Shown one piece after another: positions 26,066 to 41,000 of a stretch of 64,000 nt of DNA. Below the pieces are notes generated by a model. The model had not been told where the DNA came from. It did no database searches and saw only the letters and a list, made by a program, of their open reading frames with translations. The translations under genes and the position numbers were made by a program. The DNA lies in NCBI GenBank assembly GCA_905116865.2, contig CAJHNH020008390.1, positions 568,194 to 632,193 of the forward strand. The letters are read 5' to 3'. Position 1 is the stretch's first letter; every line of letters begins with the position of its first letter. The DNA comes from Candidula unifasciata (taxonomy: Eukaryota > Mollusca > Gastropoda > Stylommatophora > Geomitridae).

Positions 26066-29000
26066 GTGAGTGAGAAACAGTTTCTTCTTCTTCTTCCTCT
26101 TCTTTTTCTCTTCCTTCTCCTTCTCCTGCTGCTGCTGCTCCTTTTTTCTTCTTCTTTTTCTTCTTCTTCTTCTTGCCTTCTTCTTCTTCTTCTACTGTTT
26201 CTTTTTCTTCTTCTGCTTCTTCTTCTGCTTCTTCTTCTTCTTCTTCTTCTTCTTCTTCTTCTTCTTCTTCTTCTTCTTCTTCTTCTTCTTCTTCTTCTTC
26301 TTCTTCTTCTTCTTCTTCTTCTTCTTCTTCTTCTTCTTTATCACTAGCTGTAAACTCCAGGAAAAAGTTCTAACTGTTCTTCTACTTCCTGACTTTGGCC
26401 TTGATCCAGAACTTGAGTTTTGTGTTCACATTTGCTTTCTAGAACTGGCTTATTTATATGCAGACTGTCAGTTCCTTGCTTTTGAAGCAGATGCACACCG
26501 ACTTTGGGGGAAACTCCTCTAATTAGTTGCCTCTTACGTTTACTTGTTAGAGAATAAGGGGTCTATTCCCCCCCCCCCTCCCAGAATAAACGGATCAAAA
26601 AGCACATGAAGAAGGGAGCCAGAGAGTGAACTTAAAAAGAGGGGCAGGACATGGGAACAGCACAGGACAGGAGGACTTGGCATGAGTTGAGGGCCTATGC
26701 TCCACTTGGGGAATAAAGGCAGAAGAAGAAGAAGTAACGGAGGAAAAGTAAACTGTAATGTCTGTACGTATTTGATGATATCATGTAGTGAGATCTTGTG
26801 CAAATCTCAAGACAGGAGATCAAGTTACTGGTGGCAGAGAAGTCTGAGTTACTGAAGGAGCTAAAGCTGGCAGAGTCTAGATCCAACCAGATCAAGGACG
26901 AGGGGAATAAAGAAGCTTTGGTTACTTTACTGGAGACAAAAGGTAAAGTGATGAATGTGTGAGTGAATAAGAGGATATGTGTGTAAAAGAGAGGATGTGC
27001 ACATAGAAAAGAGGATATGTGGGTGAATGGGAAAATATGCTGAAGAATAGAAGGATATGTGGGTGAATGGGAAAATATGCTGAAGAATGAAAGGATATGT
27101 GGGTGAATGGGAAAATATGCTGAAGAATGAAAGGATATGTTGGTGAATGGGAAAATATACTGAAGAATGAAAGGATATGTTGGTGAATGGGAAAATATGC
27201 TGAAGAATGAAAGGATATGTTGGTGAATGGGAAAATATACTGAAGAATGAAAGGATATGTTGGTGAATGGGAAAATATACTGAAGAATGAAAGGATATGT
27301 TGGTGAATGGGAAAATATACTGAAGAATGAAAGGATATGTTGGTGAATGGGAAAATATACTGAAGAATAGAAGGATATGTGGGTGAATGGGAATATTTGT
27401 ACATGGATGAGAAGATATTGGGACAGATATTAGTAATGAAAATAACAGTATATGATGAATAAATTGAAAATGTCACAAACTTTGAATATCTAGGCTCTGT
27501 AATAAACAGCAGTGGATACAGTTCAACAGTGGTCAGAAGGAGAGTGGCTCTAGCAATGCAAAGATCAAGCAGGATTAGGTAGGTAGGTAGTTGTACCCCA
27601 CCAGGACATCACACAAGCGATAAACAGCTGGTGACACAAAGTGCCACCATGCGGATGAGGATCACCCGTGGAGACATCCCAGCCGTTAGGCCATATCTAT
27701 GGCTGGACATATCTATGCCCTGGCTATATTCAGGGACCCCGGCAAAAGCCAGGGTGGGGCTTCAAATAACAAAATACTGCATCCCACAAGGGGACGACTT
27801 AGTGAGAAACAAGCAGCTTTAGAAGTTTGTGGTTAAGCACCAGCAAGGAAACAAGGTACAAATGTTTAGGGCATACATTTTCCCTGTAGCAACATGCAAT
27901 GTGAATTATGGGCTATCTTGGAGTTATTAAGGGAAAAATAAAAATAGGACTTTTGATCTGAAAGGCTATAGGTACCATGGATCAAGAATAAAAGACATAC
28001 AGACATCCTAAAAGATCTGAACATCAAGGAAGATTGACTAGTAAAAAGCATCTTGTCTCAGTAATTAAAACATTTAAATCGTATAAAGCGCCACGGTGGA
28101 TTGGAAAAATTAGTAACAGAAGGCATAGTGACCAGCCTGCACAAAGATGGGTACACGATATAAGTGACACTTGGGTAGAAAAGCGTGAGGTGGGAGACTG
28201 AATTTATTTCAAGCAGACCGTGATGAGAGCCATGTTCTGCAAAGAGCCTACTACATAATGATGATGATGATATGGGTTCTTGTGTGAGGGAATGGTTACA
28301 TGTATGGGGTGAATATGAAGAAATAGGAATCAGAACATTCCATATGGCATAATACCTGGTGCATTAAAATTGATCATCCCCTTGAAACACCTTAAAATGT
28401 TGAGTTTTCTTCTTCTTCTTTGATCCTTCTGTCAGAAAATGTATACCAGAGACCAGTCTTGATGAAAGCTCTTGTGTAGTCCATATCTCCCCATGTAGCA
28501 CACAGCTTTGTCTTCACTGAGGTTGGAAGAGGCTTGATCTTTGTTTCAAAGAATAACATCAAAATAGAGTGACCATAAGTCCCGTTTTTACCTGGACAGT
28601 CTTTTTTTTTTTTTAGTTGTGTCCCGGCCGTCCCATGTGTACTCCCAAAAAATGCCAACTGTCCCATTTTATACAAATCTAGGAATCATTTTGTAGATAT
28701 TATTAGATTTCCCAGTTTTACTCATAGATACTTTTAATGACGGCAATGTGATGATTGAAATTTTTATTGTAGAATTTTTTTCTCAGTGCAGATCAAGAGC
28801 ACATTGTTTTATTTAATTCTTGCAGACAATGGTTCAGATTTTAATGCATTGATAAGCAAGTATTTAACCCTTTTACCCTGGTGACCTAAAAAAATTAAGG
28901 TGGAGTTAAACTAACTTGCTTGAGATGTCCTGATTTCAGCTTAAAATATTAATGGGATGTCCTGTATTCAGTTCAATATAATATGGTAACCGTATATCAA

Positions 29001-32000
29001 AGAAAAGTTTGCTGATGAAAATAAATGGTAAGAAAATCATTTTTGCAACACTAACCAATTTATATTGTTTGGAAAAAAAAAAAAGCTGCAATGTAAAATA
29101 TATCTGCCCAAAATAAATAACAAAATGCAAATAAAATGTATTATTTAATTGTAAATTTGTCATTTCACATTACAGATAAACATGAGGAAGCAATGAAAGA
29201 ACAAGAAGAAATGCAAAAAGAACTTGATGCTAAAATTAGAGAATGGGAAAGAAAAATCAAAGAACACCACAAAAACGTGGGAGGAGCACAAACTGGCACT
29301 AAACACACAACCCAGGCTCAGAATACACAGCGTGTTCTAGAAAATCGTCTGGACCAGGTACACATGATTCATGAAGTCAAAGATTTGTTTCCTTGTTAAG
29401 TTTCCGGGCAGTATTTTCTTTAAGGATTATATTTAGTAAAATAAAATCTAATTCTTACTGTGTTTATATTTTGACATCTTCTCCTGTCTCTCTTTTTTTA
29501 TTTTCTGTCCTTGGTAAGCATGTTGTTCTCCCAGATGTCATCTCAAAAACCTGTTTATCTGTGTTTTTACAAGGCCTGGTGACTTTTGATTTTCTCATTT
29601 CAGTCTTATTGCCTTTTTCGTTGTAATTTTGACTTATTGAAAGCAAACTGGTATAGTATTTTTATTTTTGCCAACAGTGTTGATACTCGCCACACTGTTT
29701 AAAAAATTAACAGTACTCACCACAAATTGTCTATTACAGTAATACTGAAAAAGATTATGCCTAAAAATAAAAAAGATGCGAATACTGAGGTACTGTTGGT
29801 ACCACCAGAAAAATTCCTTGGATTTAAGCTTGTTCAAGTATTTTCATAAATGAGTATATAGTCACCTACAGGAAGTAATGTTTTTGTGGGTTTAAAAAAA
29901 TATGTTTGAATAGTTTGCAGTGCAGGGGCAAAGTGTTTATAATTTCCAATCTTTATGTTGTGCCTTCAATTGTCACACAGGACAGGCAATCTAATCTTTC
30001 TTTCCGCTATTTTTCACAAACTTTTTGATATCCTGGATGGAATCCAGTTCTGCACCTGTGACCTCTCATCAATGTTCATTTTAGGCTTTCTCTGCAATGT
30101 CTTTTTCCTCAATCCATTTGTTTCTTTTTTTGTGTGCCCGTTGGTGATTTTTTGCTCGTTTCTTCTCAATATGGGCCCAATGTAGCAACATCTTCTGTAT
30201 CTTATAACTGTTTTACCTGCTGTTGTGCAGATATTTCTGTTGTCTTCGGCCTTCATGAGTTCATCCTATTAATGTTCATCAGTTTTCCCCAGGAATGTGT
30301 TTTTGACTGTAGCAGTCTCCAGTGGTTTCTTTTATACAATGCATATGGGCCTGTATATTGTTCATGTCTTTGTTAGAAAGCTAAAAATTATATCTCCTAC
30401 TTGAGGATCAGGGAGTAGGAGATGAGATTAGTCATTATTAAGTTTCCTGCCAACTCACATGGGTGATTATGCCTCACCAAAATCTTTGATATTCCACTGA
30501 GTGTATCAGTTAATGTGCTGACACCCCTCCATCTCATGACGAAAGGCCATCAAGAATCATCTCATGTTGAATTCCTCTGCTCTTTTTCTACAAATCTTTC
30601 CAGTGGTCACAACATGTTCGAGTTTCCCGTCTTCTCACAGTGAGACCCAAAAAATTAATGACTGTCACTTTCGGATGTTTGTGATAAGTTGTCTACAGGT
30701 CCTCAAAGGACGTAAGATTAAAGTTTGCAAAAATATGTGATGAAAGATTAGGTTGATTTGGCAATATGTGCACAATATGGGAAGACAGCTAATCTCTCTC
30801 TATCCCTCTGTATGTATATATGTGTTTGTTTATATATCGGTGTGTGTGTGATTGTGTGCTGGTGCACATATGTGGGTGCATGCATGAATGTAATGTGTGT
30901 ATGTATTTGTGTGTGTGTTCTAACATTCTGTTCAAATCTCAAACTAGCAAGTCACACATGGATTACTCCTGAAACTTTACTGCTTTCACACCCATGGCAT
31001 TCAGCTTGTCATCAACTTAGAGAATTAGAGTCACAATATTACTAAATCTGATCCAAGTTTCCTTTGATAGGAAAATACTTCATGAAAAGATACTGCACAA
31101 AATCAATTCTTTTCATTATTTTGAAATCTTTTATTTGGTATTATCATGTTCCATGCCAAAAAGCATAGGCTGTCATGTTTTATACTGTCACACCATTACC
31201 AGAAACATGGATAAGGTCAGTGTTCTTGTCTCATTCATTCCATATTGATAGCCATCCACATATGTGTCTTGTTTCCTTCTCTTTGCTCTTTTCACATCAG
31301 TTTGCAAACTGCCACCAAGTGCTCATATCTGTTCCTTTTGACAATATGTCAGATAAAAAAAAACCACTCTGATTTGTAAACTACAAAACTGTGACTTTGT
31401 TGGCAACTTGAAGAAAATAGTTTGCTATTGCTTATATTCTTGGCAGTTATCATATTAGTCCTGTGACTGTAGCTGTTGTTACTATATGTGTTGTACGTTT
31501 ATCTATTTTGATTTCCTTACAAAAAATGTTTTTTTTTTAATTGTTAGATATACCTGCACTTTAACTTAGTTTTTTTTCATTAAAGAATAATGAAATGTGC
31601 CTGTTTCTGTTTGACAGGCCAAGAAAAAATTCAATAGCTGCCTAAGTTACAATGCAAAGCTTCGAGATGAAATTGAAGGTCACCGCAATGAGCACAGAAA
31701 ATTTGAAACACTGTACAAAAAGTTGGAGAAGGAGTTGAAGAATTTAAGGAAAGAAATGGCAGAAGTTATAGAGGCATCAACTGCTGCTTACGATGCTCGG
31801 TTTGTATTCACTTAAGTTCATTTATGTTTTCAAAAAGAAGTATTGTAATATGACAGTGGTTTATGACAGAACCTGGTAAAACACAAGTATGTCATAACCT
31901 GGATAAAACACAGGTGAATCAGAACCTGAATAGATGTATATTAGAACCCTTCAACAACAAAGATGTCAGACAGAACCTTGATAGAACACAGATGTGTCAG

Positions 32001-35000
32001 AACACAGGTACAACAAAGGTATATCAGGACCCTAGTACAACAAAGATGTGTGAGAACACAGGTACAACAAAGGTATATTAGGACTCTGATACAACAAAGA
32101 TGTGTCAGAACACAGGTACAACAAAGGTATATCAGGACCCTAGTACAACAAAGATGTCAGACAGAACCTTGATAGAACACAGATGTGTCAGAACACAGGT
32201 ACAACAAAGGTATATTAGGACTCTGGTACAACAAAGATGTGTCAGAACACAGGTACAACAAAGGTATATTAGGACTCTGATACAACAAAGGTGTGTCAAA
32301 ACACAGGTACAACAAAGGTATATCAGGACCCTAGTACAAAAAAGATGTGTCAGAACCCAGGTGCAACAAAGGTATATTAGGACCCTAGTTCAACAAAGGT
32401 ATATCAGGACCCTAGTTCAACAAAGGTATATCAGGACCCTAGTACAACAAAGATGTATCAGAACACAGGTACAACAAAGGTATATCAGGACCCTAGTACA
32501 ACAAAGATGTGTCAGAACACAGGTACAACAAAGGTATATTAGGACTCTGATACAACAAAGATGTGTGAGAACACAGGTACAATAAAGGTATATCAGGACC
32601 CTTGTACTACAGAGGTGCATCAGAATCCTGTTACGGTGAAATGGTGTATTGGAATCTGATCGGAGAATGGTGGTTTTCAGCATATGGAACAGCAAAGGTG
32701 GCTACTAGAGATTTGGTAAAGATGTTTATTGTTCAGAGGTTAAATAAACAACCTGTCCTGCACTCTGTACACACAAAAAGAGCAAATATATTTTAAATTT
32801 CACTCATCTTTTATTGAAGGCCACCAGACGCAGAGAAGCCTGATTACCCAATCACTAAGACATTAAATGAAGATAATAGTGATAATGATACTGGTCAGTT
32901 TAATGATGATGATGGTGATGTTGATAACGATGATGGTCGTGGTGCCGCTGCTGATTGCACTGTAATAATACTTTTTTTTTGGTAATATGTCTGCCTTGTC
33001 TGGACTCATTCTACTGCAGCTACCAAACTATTTGATTCAACTGATGACAGTTTCTTGGTTTCTATGCAAACATCTGTCTGTATTTTCCATATATGCTGCT
33101 ACCTGAGGAATTCACCACTATTGCAAAATAACGAGTCCCTTCTGGTTGGCAGTCCTTTTCTTTTTCTTGTCCTTAATCTTTAATTGCTTCTTTTTTGTGT
33201 TCACTAGCTATGAACTGCAGCGGAAAGTTCTGGTTGCTCATCCACTTCTAGACTTTATTATTGTCCCAGAATTTGCCTTTTGCAGTCAAATTTTGTTTAC
33301 AGATCTGGCTCATAAATATATGCAGACTGTTGGTTCCTTGTCTCTCAGACAGATGCACTCCAACTTCGAGGGAAACACCCCTAATTACTTGACTTTTACA
33401 TCATGCTTGTTACGGGTAGCAGAGGGTCTATTCTTGTTTCCCACTAAATGGGGCCCCAGAACCCACACCGTGAGGTGGCAGTCCAACAGGGCAAAGCCCA
33501 GACATTCTCATCAACTTCCTAAGAGGGCATCATTAGGGTCTCTGTAATAGCTACAGTACCCTAGAATCCTAGTGGATAAGGATCAGTGCTAAGCAATATG
33601 ATCTTTTTTGGATAGTTACTATTTGGCCGTGGTGTAGCAGCTAGTTGCTCACCTGCAGATCAAAAGGTCGTGGGTTTAGGTCCTGATGGAGCTGGACTTT
33701 TGTTTTCAAAAAAGGACCTTAGGTCCCAGGTCAGCCCACCTTTAAATGGGTACCAGGTAGAGTCCTAGGAAGTAAAGGGGATGTGGCACATAACCCAGCA
33801 ATCACTGAGCATACAAAACCCAACACAAAGAACAAGATGTAATATGCCTTGTGAATTTTTTATCTTGTGTCATGTTCCAACTTCTATCTGTGACACTAGC
33901 GATGATGCCCAGGCAAAGATGGTTATGCTACAAGAAAAGGCCGACAAAGATCTCCAGCAACACAACACAGAGATGAAAGAACTTGTACGCATCATTGACC
34001 ACGATCGTAAGCTGAAGGAATTTATGAGCATCAAAGGTCAGGACAGACAGGAAGACCCACAGTTGGTTGCCTGGAGACAGCGCAAAGGTACAGCAGTCAG
34101 TTTTATCTTTTCAGATTGTGTCCCTTGGTGTAGATACTTTGATATCATTTAATAGTTTGCACTTGGTGAGGAAATGAGCTGGCTTCTTATTCTTCTTCAC
34201 ATCCTCCTTTATCACATCAGGTGTCAAGGCAGACATAACGTCCTGTTTTCTTGCTGGCTTAGCCATAGACACATCATGTTATTATAGAGTTTCTCTGATG
34301 TTATCCTTCCATATAGTTCTACCTCCTGCTTATGTCCTTCTCCTCTTTTGGTGTAAGACTTGTATAGTATGATATTCCAATACTCGGTCTTCTTCACTGC
34401 AGTAGTTGATGTTAATGAATGTTAGGGAGCTCACCTTATTATGTCTTGACCTAGAAATTTATACCACAAAAGTGGTATCTTATGTCAACTTACTAGTGAT
34501 GATAATAAAGTTATTGTAATGTTTTCATTTGTGCAACATACCTGTTATACTAGTTTATTCTTCTTCTTCTTCGCGTTCCACAGCTGTAAGCTCTGGTGGA
34601 AAATTCTGGTTTTTCATTCACTTCTGGGCTTTAGTCTTGTTCCAGAACTTGAGTTTTGCATGCACATCTGTTTGGCAAATCTGGCTTTTTTTATTTTTAA
34701 TAATGCAGAGTTTTGGTTCCTTGCCTCTGAAGCAAATGCACTACGACTGTGAATGAGACATCCCTAGTTAGCTGAATCTTATAACATGCTTGTACTATAG
34801 TTCAACATACCTTACAACAAAGAAGAGAGATCCATTACAGCCAGCATTCTTCATGGACAAGACACCTGACCGATTGATTTGTTTACTGGGTTAATTAATT
34901 TCTACTGTCTGTATCTGTGGCTTATGAGTCATGAACGCTGTTTATGATTCTGAAATACTGTTTGATTTCACCAGTGTGCGATTCGGCAGCAAACAGCTTT

Positions 35001-38000
35001 GCACTTATATCGACAGTGGTATGGAGCACCAACTGATCAGAAAGCAACTGCAAACTACTGAACATAGAACTGCCTATTTAAAATCACAAACAACCCAAAA
35101 ACAATCCTGGGATTGGTTAATGACTTCATGTGAAGGATGTATTAAAAAGATATAAAGTGGCGGTTCTCATGGCCCCTTTGGGGGTCAATCAACCCTTTCA
35201 CCTTAGGGGTCGCCTAAGACCATAGAAAAACATATATTTACTGAAGTTATGAAGCAACTAAAATAATTTTATGGTTGGGGATGACCGCAATATGAGGAAC
35301 TGTATTATAGGGTGATGGCATTAGAAAGGTGGGGAACCACTGATGTATAGGAACATTGTGTGTGTGTGTGTGTGCTCACACGTGTGCATGTGTGTGTTTT
35401 GTGTGTGTTTTGTTAAATAGTTTATGAGCAGTATTGATATAACGCGCATTAAATTGGTTGATCTATTTTCTAGAAGCCCTAGAAATGGAGAAAAAGAAGG
35501 ATAGTCAAGAAGATTCTGTGGAGACTTATGAAGAAGCTTTTATCAGAATTAGAGAGTTGACAGGAGAAGAAGATATTGATGTCCTAGTCAACCGGTTTAT
35601 CAAGGTGGAGGACACGAACTTTGCACTCTTCAACTATGTGAATGAACAGAACAGTGAGATTGAGAAACTGAATGAGGACATCTCTGCTGTAAGTTTATTC
35701 ACTTGTTTGTTGGCAATGTTTGTTGTTTCTTCATGTCTGTTGTGAGAATGTTTGTAGTGGTTTCCATGTCACTGAGAGTTGTTCCAAATGAGCCAGGGAG
35801 ATATGTCAGCGGGAGTTGAAGCCAAAGAGCCAGGGAGATATGTCAGCGGGAGTTGTATCCAAAGAGCCAGGGAGATATGTCAGCGGGAGTTGTACCCAAA
35901 GAGCCAGGAAGATATGTAAGTGGGAGCTGTACCCACTGAACCAGGGAGATATGTAAGTGGGAGTTGTACTCAAAGAGCCAGGGAGAAATGTAAGTGGGAG
36001 TTGTACTCAAAGAGCCAGGGAGATATGTAATTGGGAGGTGTACCAAAAGTGCACGGGAGATATATATGTAAGTGGAAATTTTACTAAATCAGCTTATTAA
36101 TCACATTTAGATTATCTTTATCAGCAAAGATTAGTTTATTAAATATAAATTAGATTATTTTATCAAATATAAATAGATTACTTTTTTCAAATATTTAGAT
36201 TATATTATCAAATTCATTTTCTCCCAAATATTTAAATTATTGAATGCAACTTATTTATTTTATTTCATAAAAGATATTTAGCTTTTTTTCTCAAACATTT
36301 TTAGATTGAGAAGGAAATTGAGAACTTCAAGAGCCAGAGCATTGAACTGGAGTCTCACCGAAAACAAATCTTGAAAAGCCTGGAAGAAAGGCAAAGCAAA
36401 GCTACCCGTGAAGCACATGAATACACTCAGAAACACAAGGAAGTGATGAAGATTTTGGATCAGTTGAAATCAGGTCAGGCTTGCATGGTATATTTAAAAT
36501 AATTATTGTTTTTAAAAAAACTGAAATTTAGTTTCGTATCATTTACATGACTCAGCAGAACCAACCCCAGTACTTTAAAAATTTTTTTTTTTTGCAATTT
36601 CATTAGTCAGTTTTACCTTCAGAAGTTTTACAGTGAAGATGGTAAATTAGATGAAGAAATTGACATTCGGTGCAGTAAAGCTGGCCAAGTATTCGGACAG
36701 CTAGTTTTCCTCTTACAGCATAAGACAGTCCCAATCAGCACAAAGAGACATCTCATACAAAGCATATTCATTCCCACCCCATGCTACCAGTGCAAGACGT
36801 GGTCACTCACAGCAAAACATAAAAGAAAATTAGTAACCATGGAAATGAGGTGCTGTAGGAGTGACCAGAAGAGATAAAATCTGGAATGAGATCATACGAG
36901 ATATAGTCAGCCCAGAACCAATTCTAAATTACATAGAAAGACAGCATATCAAATGGTTTGCCCACCTGGAGAGAATGCCAAAAGAGGAGAGGGACGTAAA
37001 GCAAGAGGTAGACCAAAAACAATATGGAAGAATATAATTTAGAGAAACTCTAAAACCCCACGATGTGTCTTTTGTTGAAGCAGACAGAAAAGCACGAAGC
37101 AGGACCTTATATCTCCCTCCTTACCCGAAGCGGTAAAAGAAGTCGTAAAGAAGAAGTTTTCCAGTGAAAGACTTCTGCTGCCAAGTCTCCCATAGCTGGA
37201 ATCTACCTAGCACCTTGGAATTAAAAATTATATTTGCAGGTCTTAAGCCACAAACAACTGATTTTGTAAGGTAAATGTCAGAATAAATCACCTGTGTTTG
37301 TATGTGATTAATACTATAGTTTTCTTATACATTTATCAACTGTCATTCTCATACATTATCAATAGGTGTCTTGTTTAAAGCTGTGATCCCATTTCTGATG
37401 TGAAGCATTATGGGTAGCAGAAGTATGTACTGTCCAACTATATGCTCTACTGACCACATCCGACATACGGCATCAATATGTTCATTTATTTGCTATTTTA
37501 TCCATGTCGCATCTAGAAGCCACAAAACTGACACTTTTGACTGGGTCCAGCTCTCAGAGAGAGTAATTTTTTTAACTTGGCTATTTTGGCCTGTTAACGA
37601 GATGCCTAGCTAAAAGCACTATTATTGCTTGCGTATGTAGAAGGGTCAGAAATGACTACTTTCACTAAAAAAGCATTTAGAGGAGTTTTCCTATTCTTAA
37701 AAAAAAAAAGAGTGTTATTAATCAAAATTAGGATGTTCTAATTTCTCCATTGGTCGGTTTTAACCTGCAACCAGATCACACGGTCAAAATGAGTCACCAT
37801 AAATATTTTTTTTTTCCACTCTCACAAATGTGACCCAGTAAATTCTCTGCTGCATGAATGTTTACTGCTGACTCCTCATGTAAGGAATTTAACTCTTTGA
37901 GTCCCAGGGGTTTATCATCACAGGACCAGGGGGTAGTAAATAAAGTCATACAATCGGCGCATCATGCGTTCATTGGGCTTCTAGGTAGGAAGCCATGAAC

Positions 38001-41000
38001 GTATGATGCGTTCCTTGGGACTCAAAGAGTTAATAATGTTTTGGTCGATATATGGAATTTTTATGATTTAAGTATGTGTGTGTGTGTGTGCATGCATGCG
38101 TACCCGGGCGCATATGTGTGAAATCTGTGGGTGATCTAAAATGGGTAAGTTCTTTCAAAAAAGTATATTTTTTTATAGAATTTTCTAATTATGAGCTCAT
38201 AGGTATTGTTTTTTTCTAGGTCACTAGGTTAACAGGTTTGAGCTTCAAAGTAAATTTTTAGTAAACTCAAAATACAGTTAACTCTTTGAGTCCCAGAGGT
38301 GTTTAGCATCACAGGCCCAAGGGGTAGTCAAGAGAGACGTAAAATCAGCGCATTATGCGTTCATTGGGCTTCTAGGCAGTAACCTATGAACGTATCATGC
38401 GTTCCTTGGGACTCAAAGAGTTAAATAAAACAATTTTAGATACAGTCTTTGTGAACTTACTACTTGCGTGTTCCATACATGCTTAGGAACTGTCTCAACT
38501 TGTTGTATACAAACTGGAAAATTTTTAAGACAAAAAATGCAGAATAGACTCTTGAAAACAAGAAAACGAATTTTTCTGTTGGTAGGAATTGAGTCCGTGT
38601 TCAACAAAACCAACTGTGACAGATCTGCTATTGACAACATGCTGGGCGCATCCTCTGGCATCACGGACACTAACATGATTCAGTATCTAGGCATTATTGA
38701 ACAGAGGACAAATGAACTGTTGGCCATACAGGCTTTCTGCACCCAGAAGGTAACATGAACATTCCATAATCCAAGTCCTAAATGTGTCTGTTGCTGTCCT
38801 CCCACTTGTACATGTTAAGTGCCTTTATTGTCACATTAAATAATTGGCCCCTGAAACACTAAATTTTTCCTTACCTAGCTGTCAACTGCAATGGCGGAAA
38901 AAGTGTTAAAGCTCTAAAAAAATACCTGTATTGCTATATGCGAGGCATGAATAATAAGTTAAAAGTAGTTACTCACAGTGCAGACATGTTTTTCAGAAGA
39001 ATTCAAAGATTGTCATGGAATTACAGAAAAAAAAACAATTGATGCGGTCCTCCTTGAGGCAGATAAAAAAACATAATCAGAAAAATTAGAGACATTCATT
39101 TGTTCTTTATCAAATGTGCTAAGAGAAAGAATGTACTAGAAAACATAGTAATGATTGGTGGAAAAAGAGTAAGAGGAAGGCAAAGACATGAATACCTGCG
39201 TGACTTAGCAATATGGATGGGGCAAGATTATTTAGTTAGTTAGTCAGTCAGTCAGTCCGTCAGTCTTCTACGTCTTCGCATTCACCAGCTGTAAACTCCA
39301 GCGGAAGGTTCTGGTTGTTTGTCCATTTGTGGACTCTAGTCCTGTTCTAGAAACTGAGTGTTGCCTGCACATGTGTTTCATAGATCTGACTCATCTGCAT
39401 GCAGACTGTTAGTTCCTTGCCTCTCAAACAGATGTACTTCGAAGGAAGCTCGCAGTTAGTCAACTCTTACCATATGCTTTTTGGTAGGCAGTGGGTCTAT
39501 TCTTGTTTTCCTGACAATGCGACCTTTGGGCCCACACGGGGAAGTTAATCAGTTAGTTAGGTTAGTTAGTTAGTTAGTTAGGTCAGTTAGTTAGCTAGCT
39601 AGCTAGTTAGTTAGTTAATAAACATAATATCCTCATTACACATTGGACAAGTCCATGAGCTCTCGGATCCCAACTTCAGTAAGTCCCCCAGTTTGTGGCA
39701 GAAATAACAAAGACATAACTTAATGTTATTAGTGTATGTTTGAGTTGCAGGTGATATTCTTTTAGCCATTAGCCAGAGTTTTAAAACATTCAGTCTTTTC
39801 ATTTGTGGCTTCATGAACGTGTTCAGACTGAGCAGTTCTTAAAGGGACAAGATAAAAACTCTAATCTGATCAGTAATTCTGAAGGTCGTATGAATAATGA
39901 GCATTAATGGCACAACATATAATTTTTTAGATGAAGCTGCTTAGTGAGTTTTACTGCCAGATGTTATTTACAGACCCCATGCAGAACCTGAGAGTATAAT
40001 TTGTGTGACGCTTTTATATTATGTTTCTGCTTGGTTAGATTCTCAACAAATCACATGAGCACTAATAGTGGTGGTTTCAAATGAAAACTGTAAAGGTGTT
40101 ATAGAAATTACAATAACCATGACTTTGTCTTGTAACCTGTCATACTGTTGCTAAGGATGTCAAGAGCATCTGACATCACGGTGCAGATTAACAGGGTTAT
40201 GTCATAAGGAGAGTTTTAAGATAGCCACCCACTTTTGACATTCACCAAAGAGGAGCAGCATTCTGTTATTCATATTTTGATAAGTAAAGAGGTGAAACCG
40301 ACAGAAATACATTAGTGAATGGAGGTCCAGTATTGTGATGCATGTCTGTCAGTTCAGCGAGTGTATGAGGGAGTTCAAAGTTTCAAAATGGTTGTGACTT
40401 CTGTGGCAGACAGTTCCTGACCAGGTCAGGCACACTCAGTAGTGACCCTAAAGTTGATTGCAGCCATTGAAGACCTCATACTGGAAAACCACTGACTGCT
40501 GGACTGAAAGGCTTGCATACAGGACCTTCCTTCGTCAATGAATTGTATAGGTTTCACACTTTCACTGATTAAAAGAATGGATAATAGAATGCTGCAACAT
40601 AGCTACACAGGCTTAGTGTTTATTACCTTTCTTTGTTGCATCATGTTTGCCGTTTGAGCAGTGATCTAGTATTTGTTTTTTTTAGGACCAAGAAAAGGCT
40701 GACCTCAAAAGTGTGAGCTTTTTGGGAGAAGGGCCATCACCACCACAGCCTCCTCCACCAGTTATCCCTCCATCAGTTGGGTAAGTGGTATTGTTGTTGT
40801 GGGAGGGGATTAGCCTTTATGTGTGATAGGTGAGGAGTGGATCGGGTGGCAATATCATGTGTGGCAGTGGAGGACAAAATGTAAAAAAGATATAGATAAG
40901 TTCAAATAAGTAAGTTGTTGTAGATAAATTGTTGAGAATTAATTCAAATAGAAAATATGTTGTATAAAATCTAAAGTAGGCTAGCTCTAGTACTTCCACT

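Noticed and set aside
26066..26522. Phe/Leu/Ser-rich frames overlapping ODAD1 intron 1
   Set aside because: Translations of the TTC tract and SINE A.
29955..30376. Hydrophobic plus-strand frames in ODAD1 intron 3
   Set aside because: T-rich sequence gives Phe/Leu-rich frames; no phase-compatible splice sites or motif.
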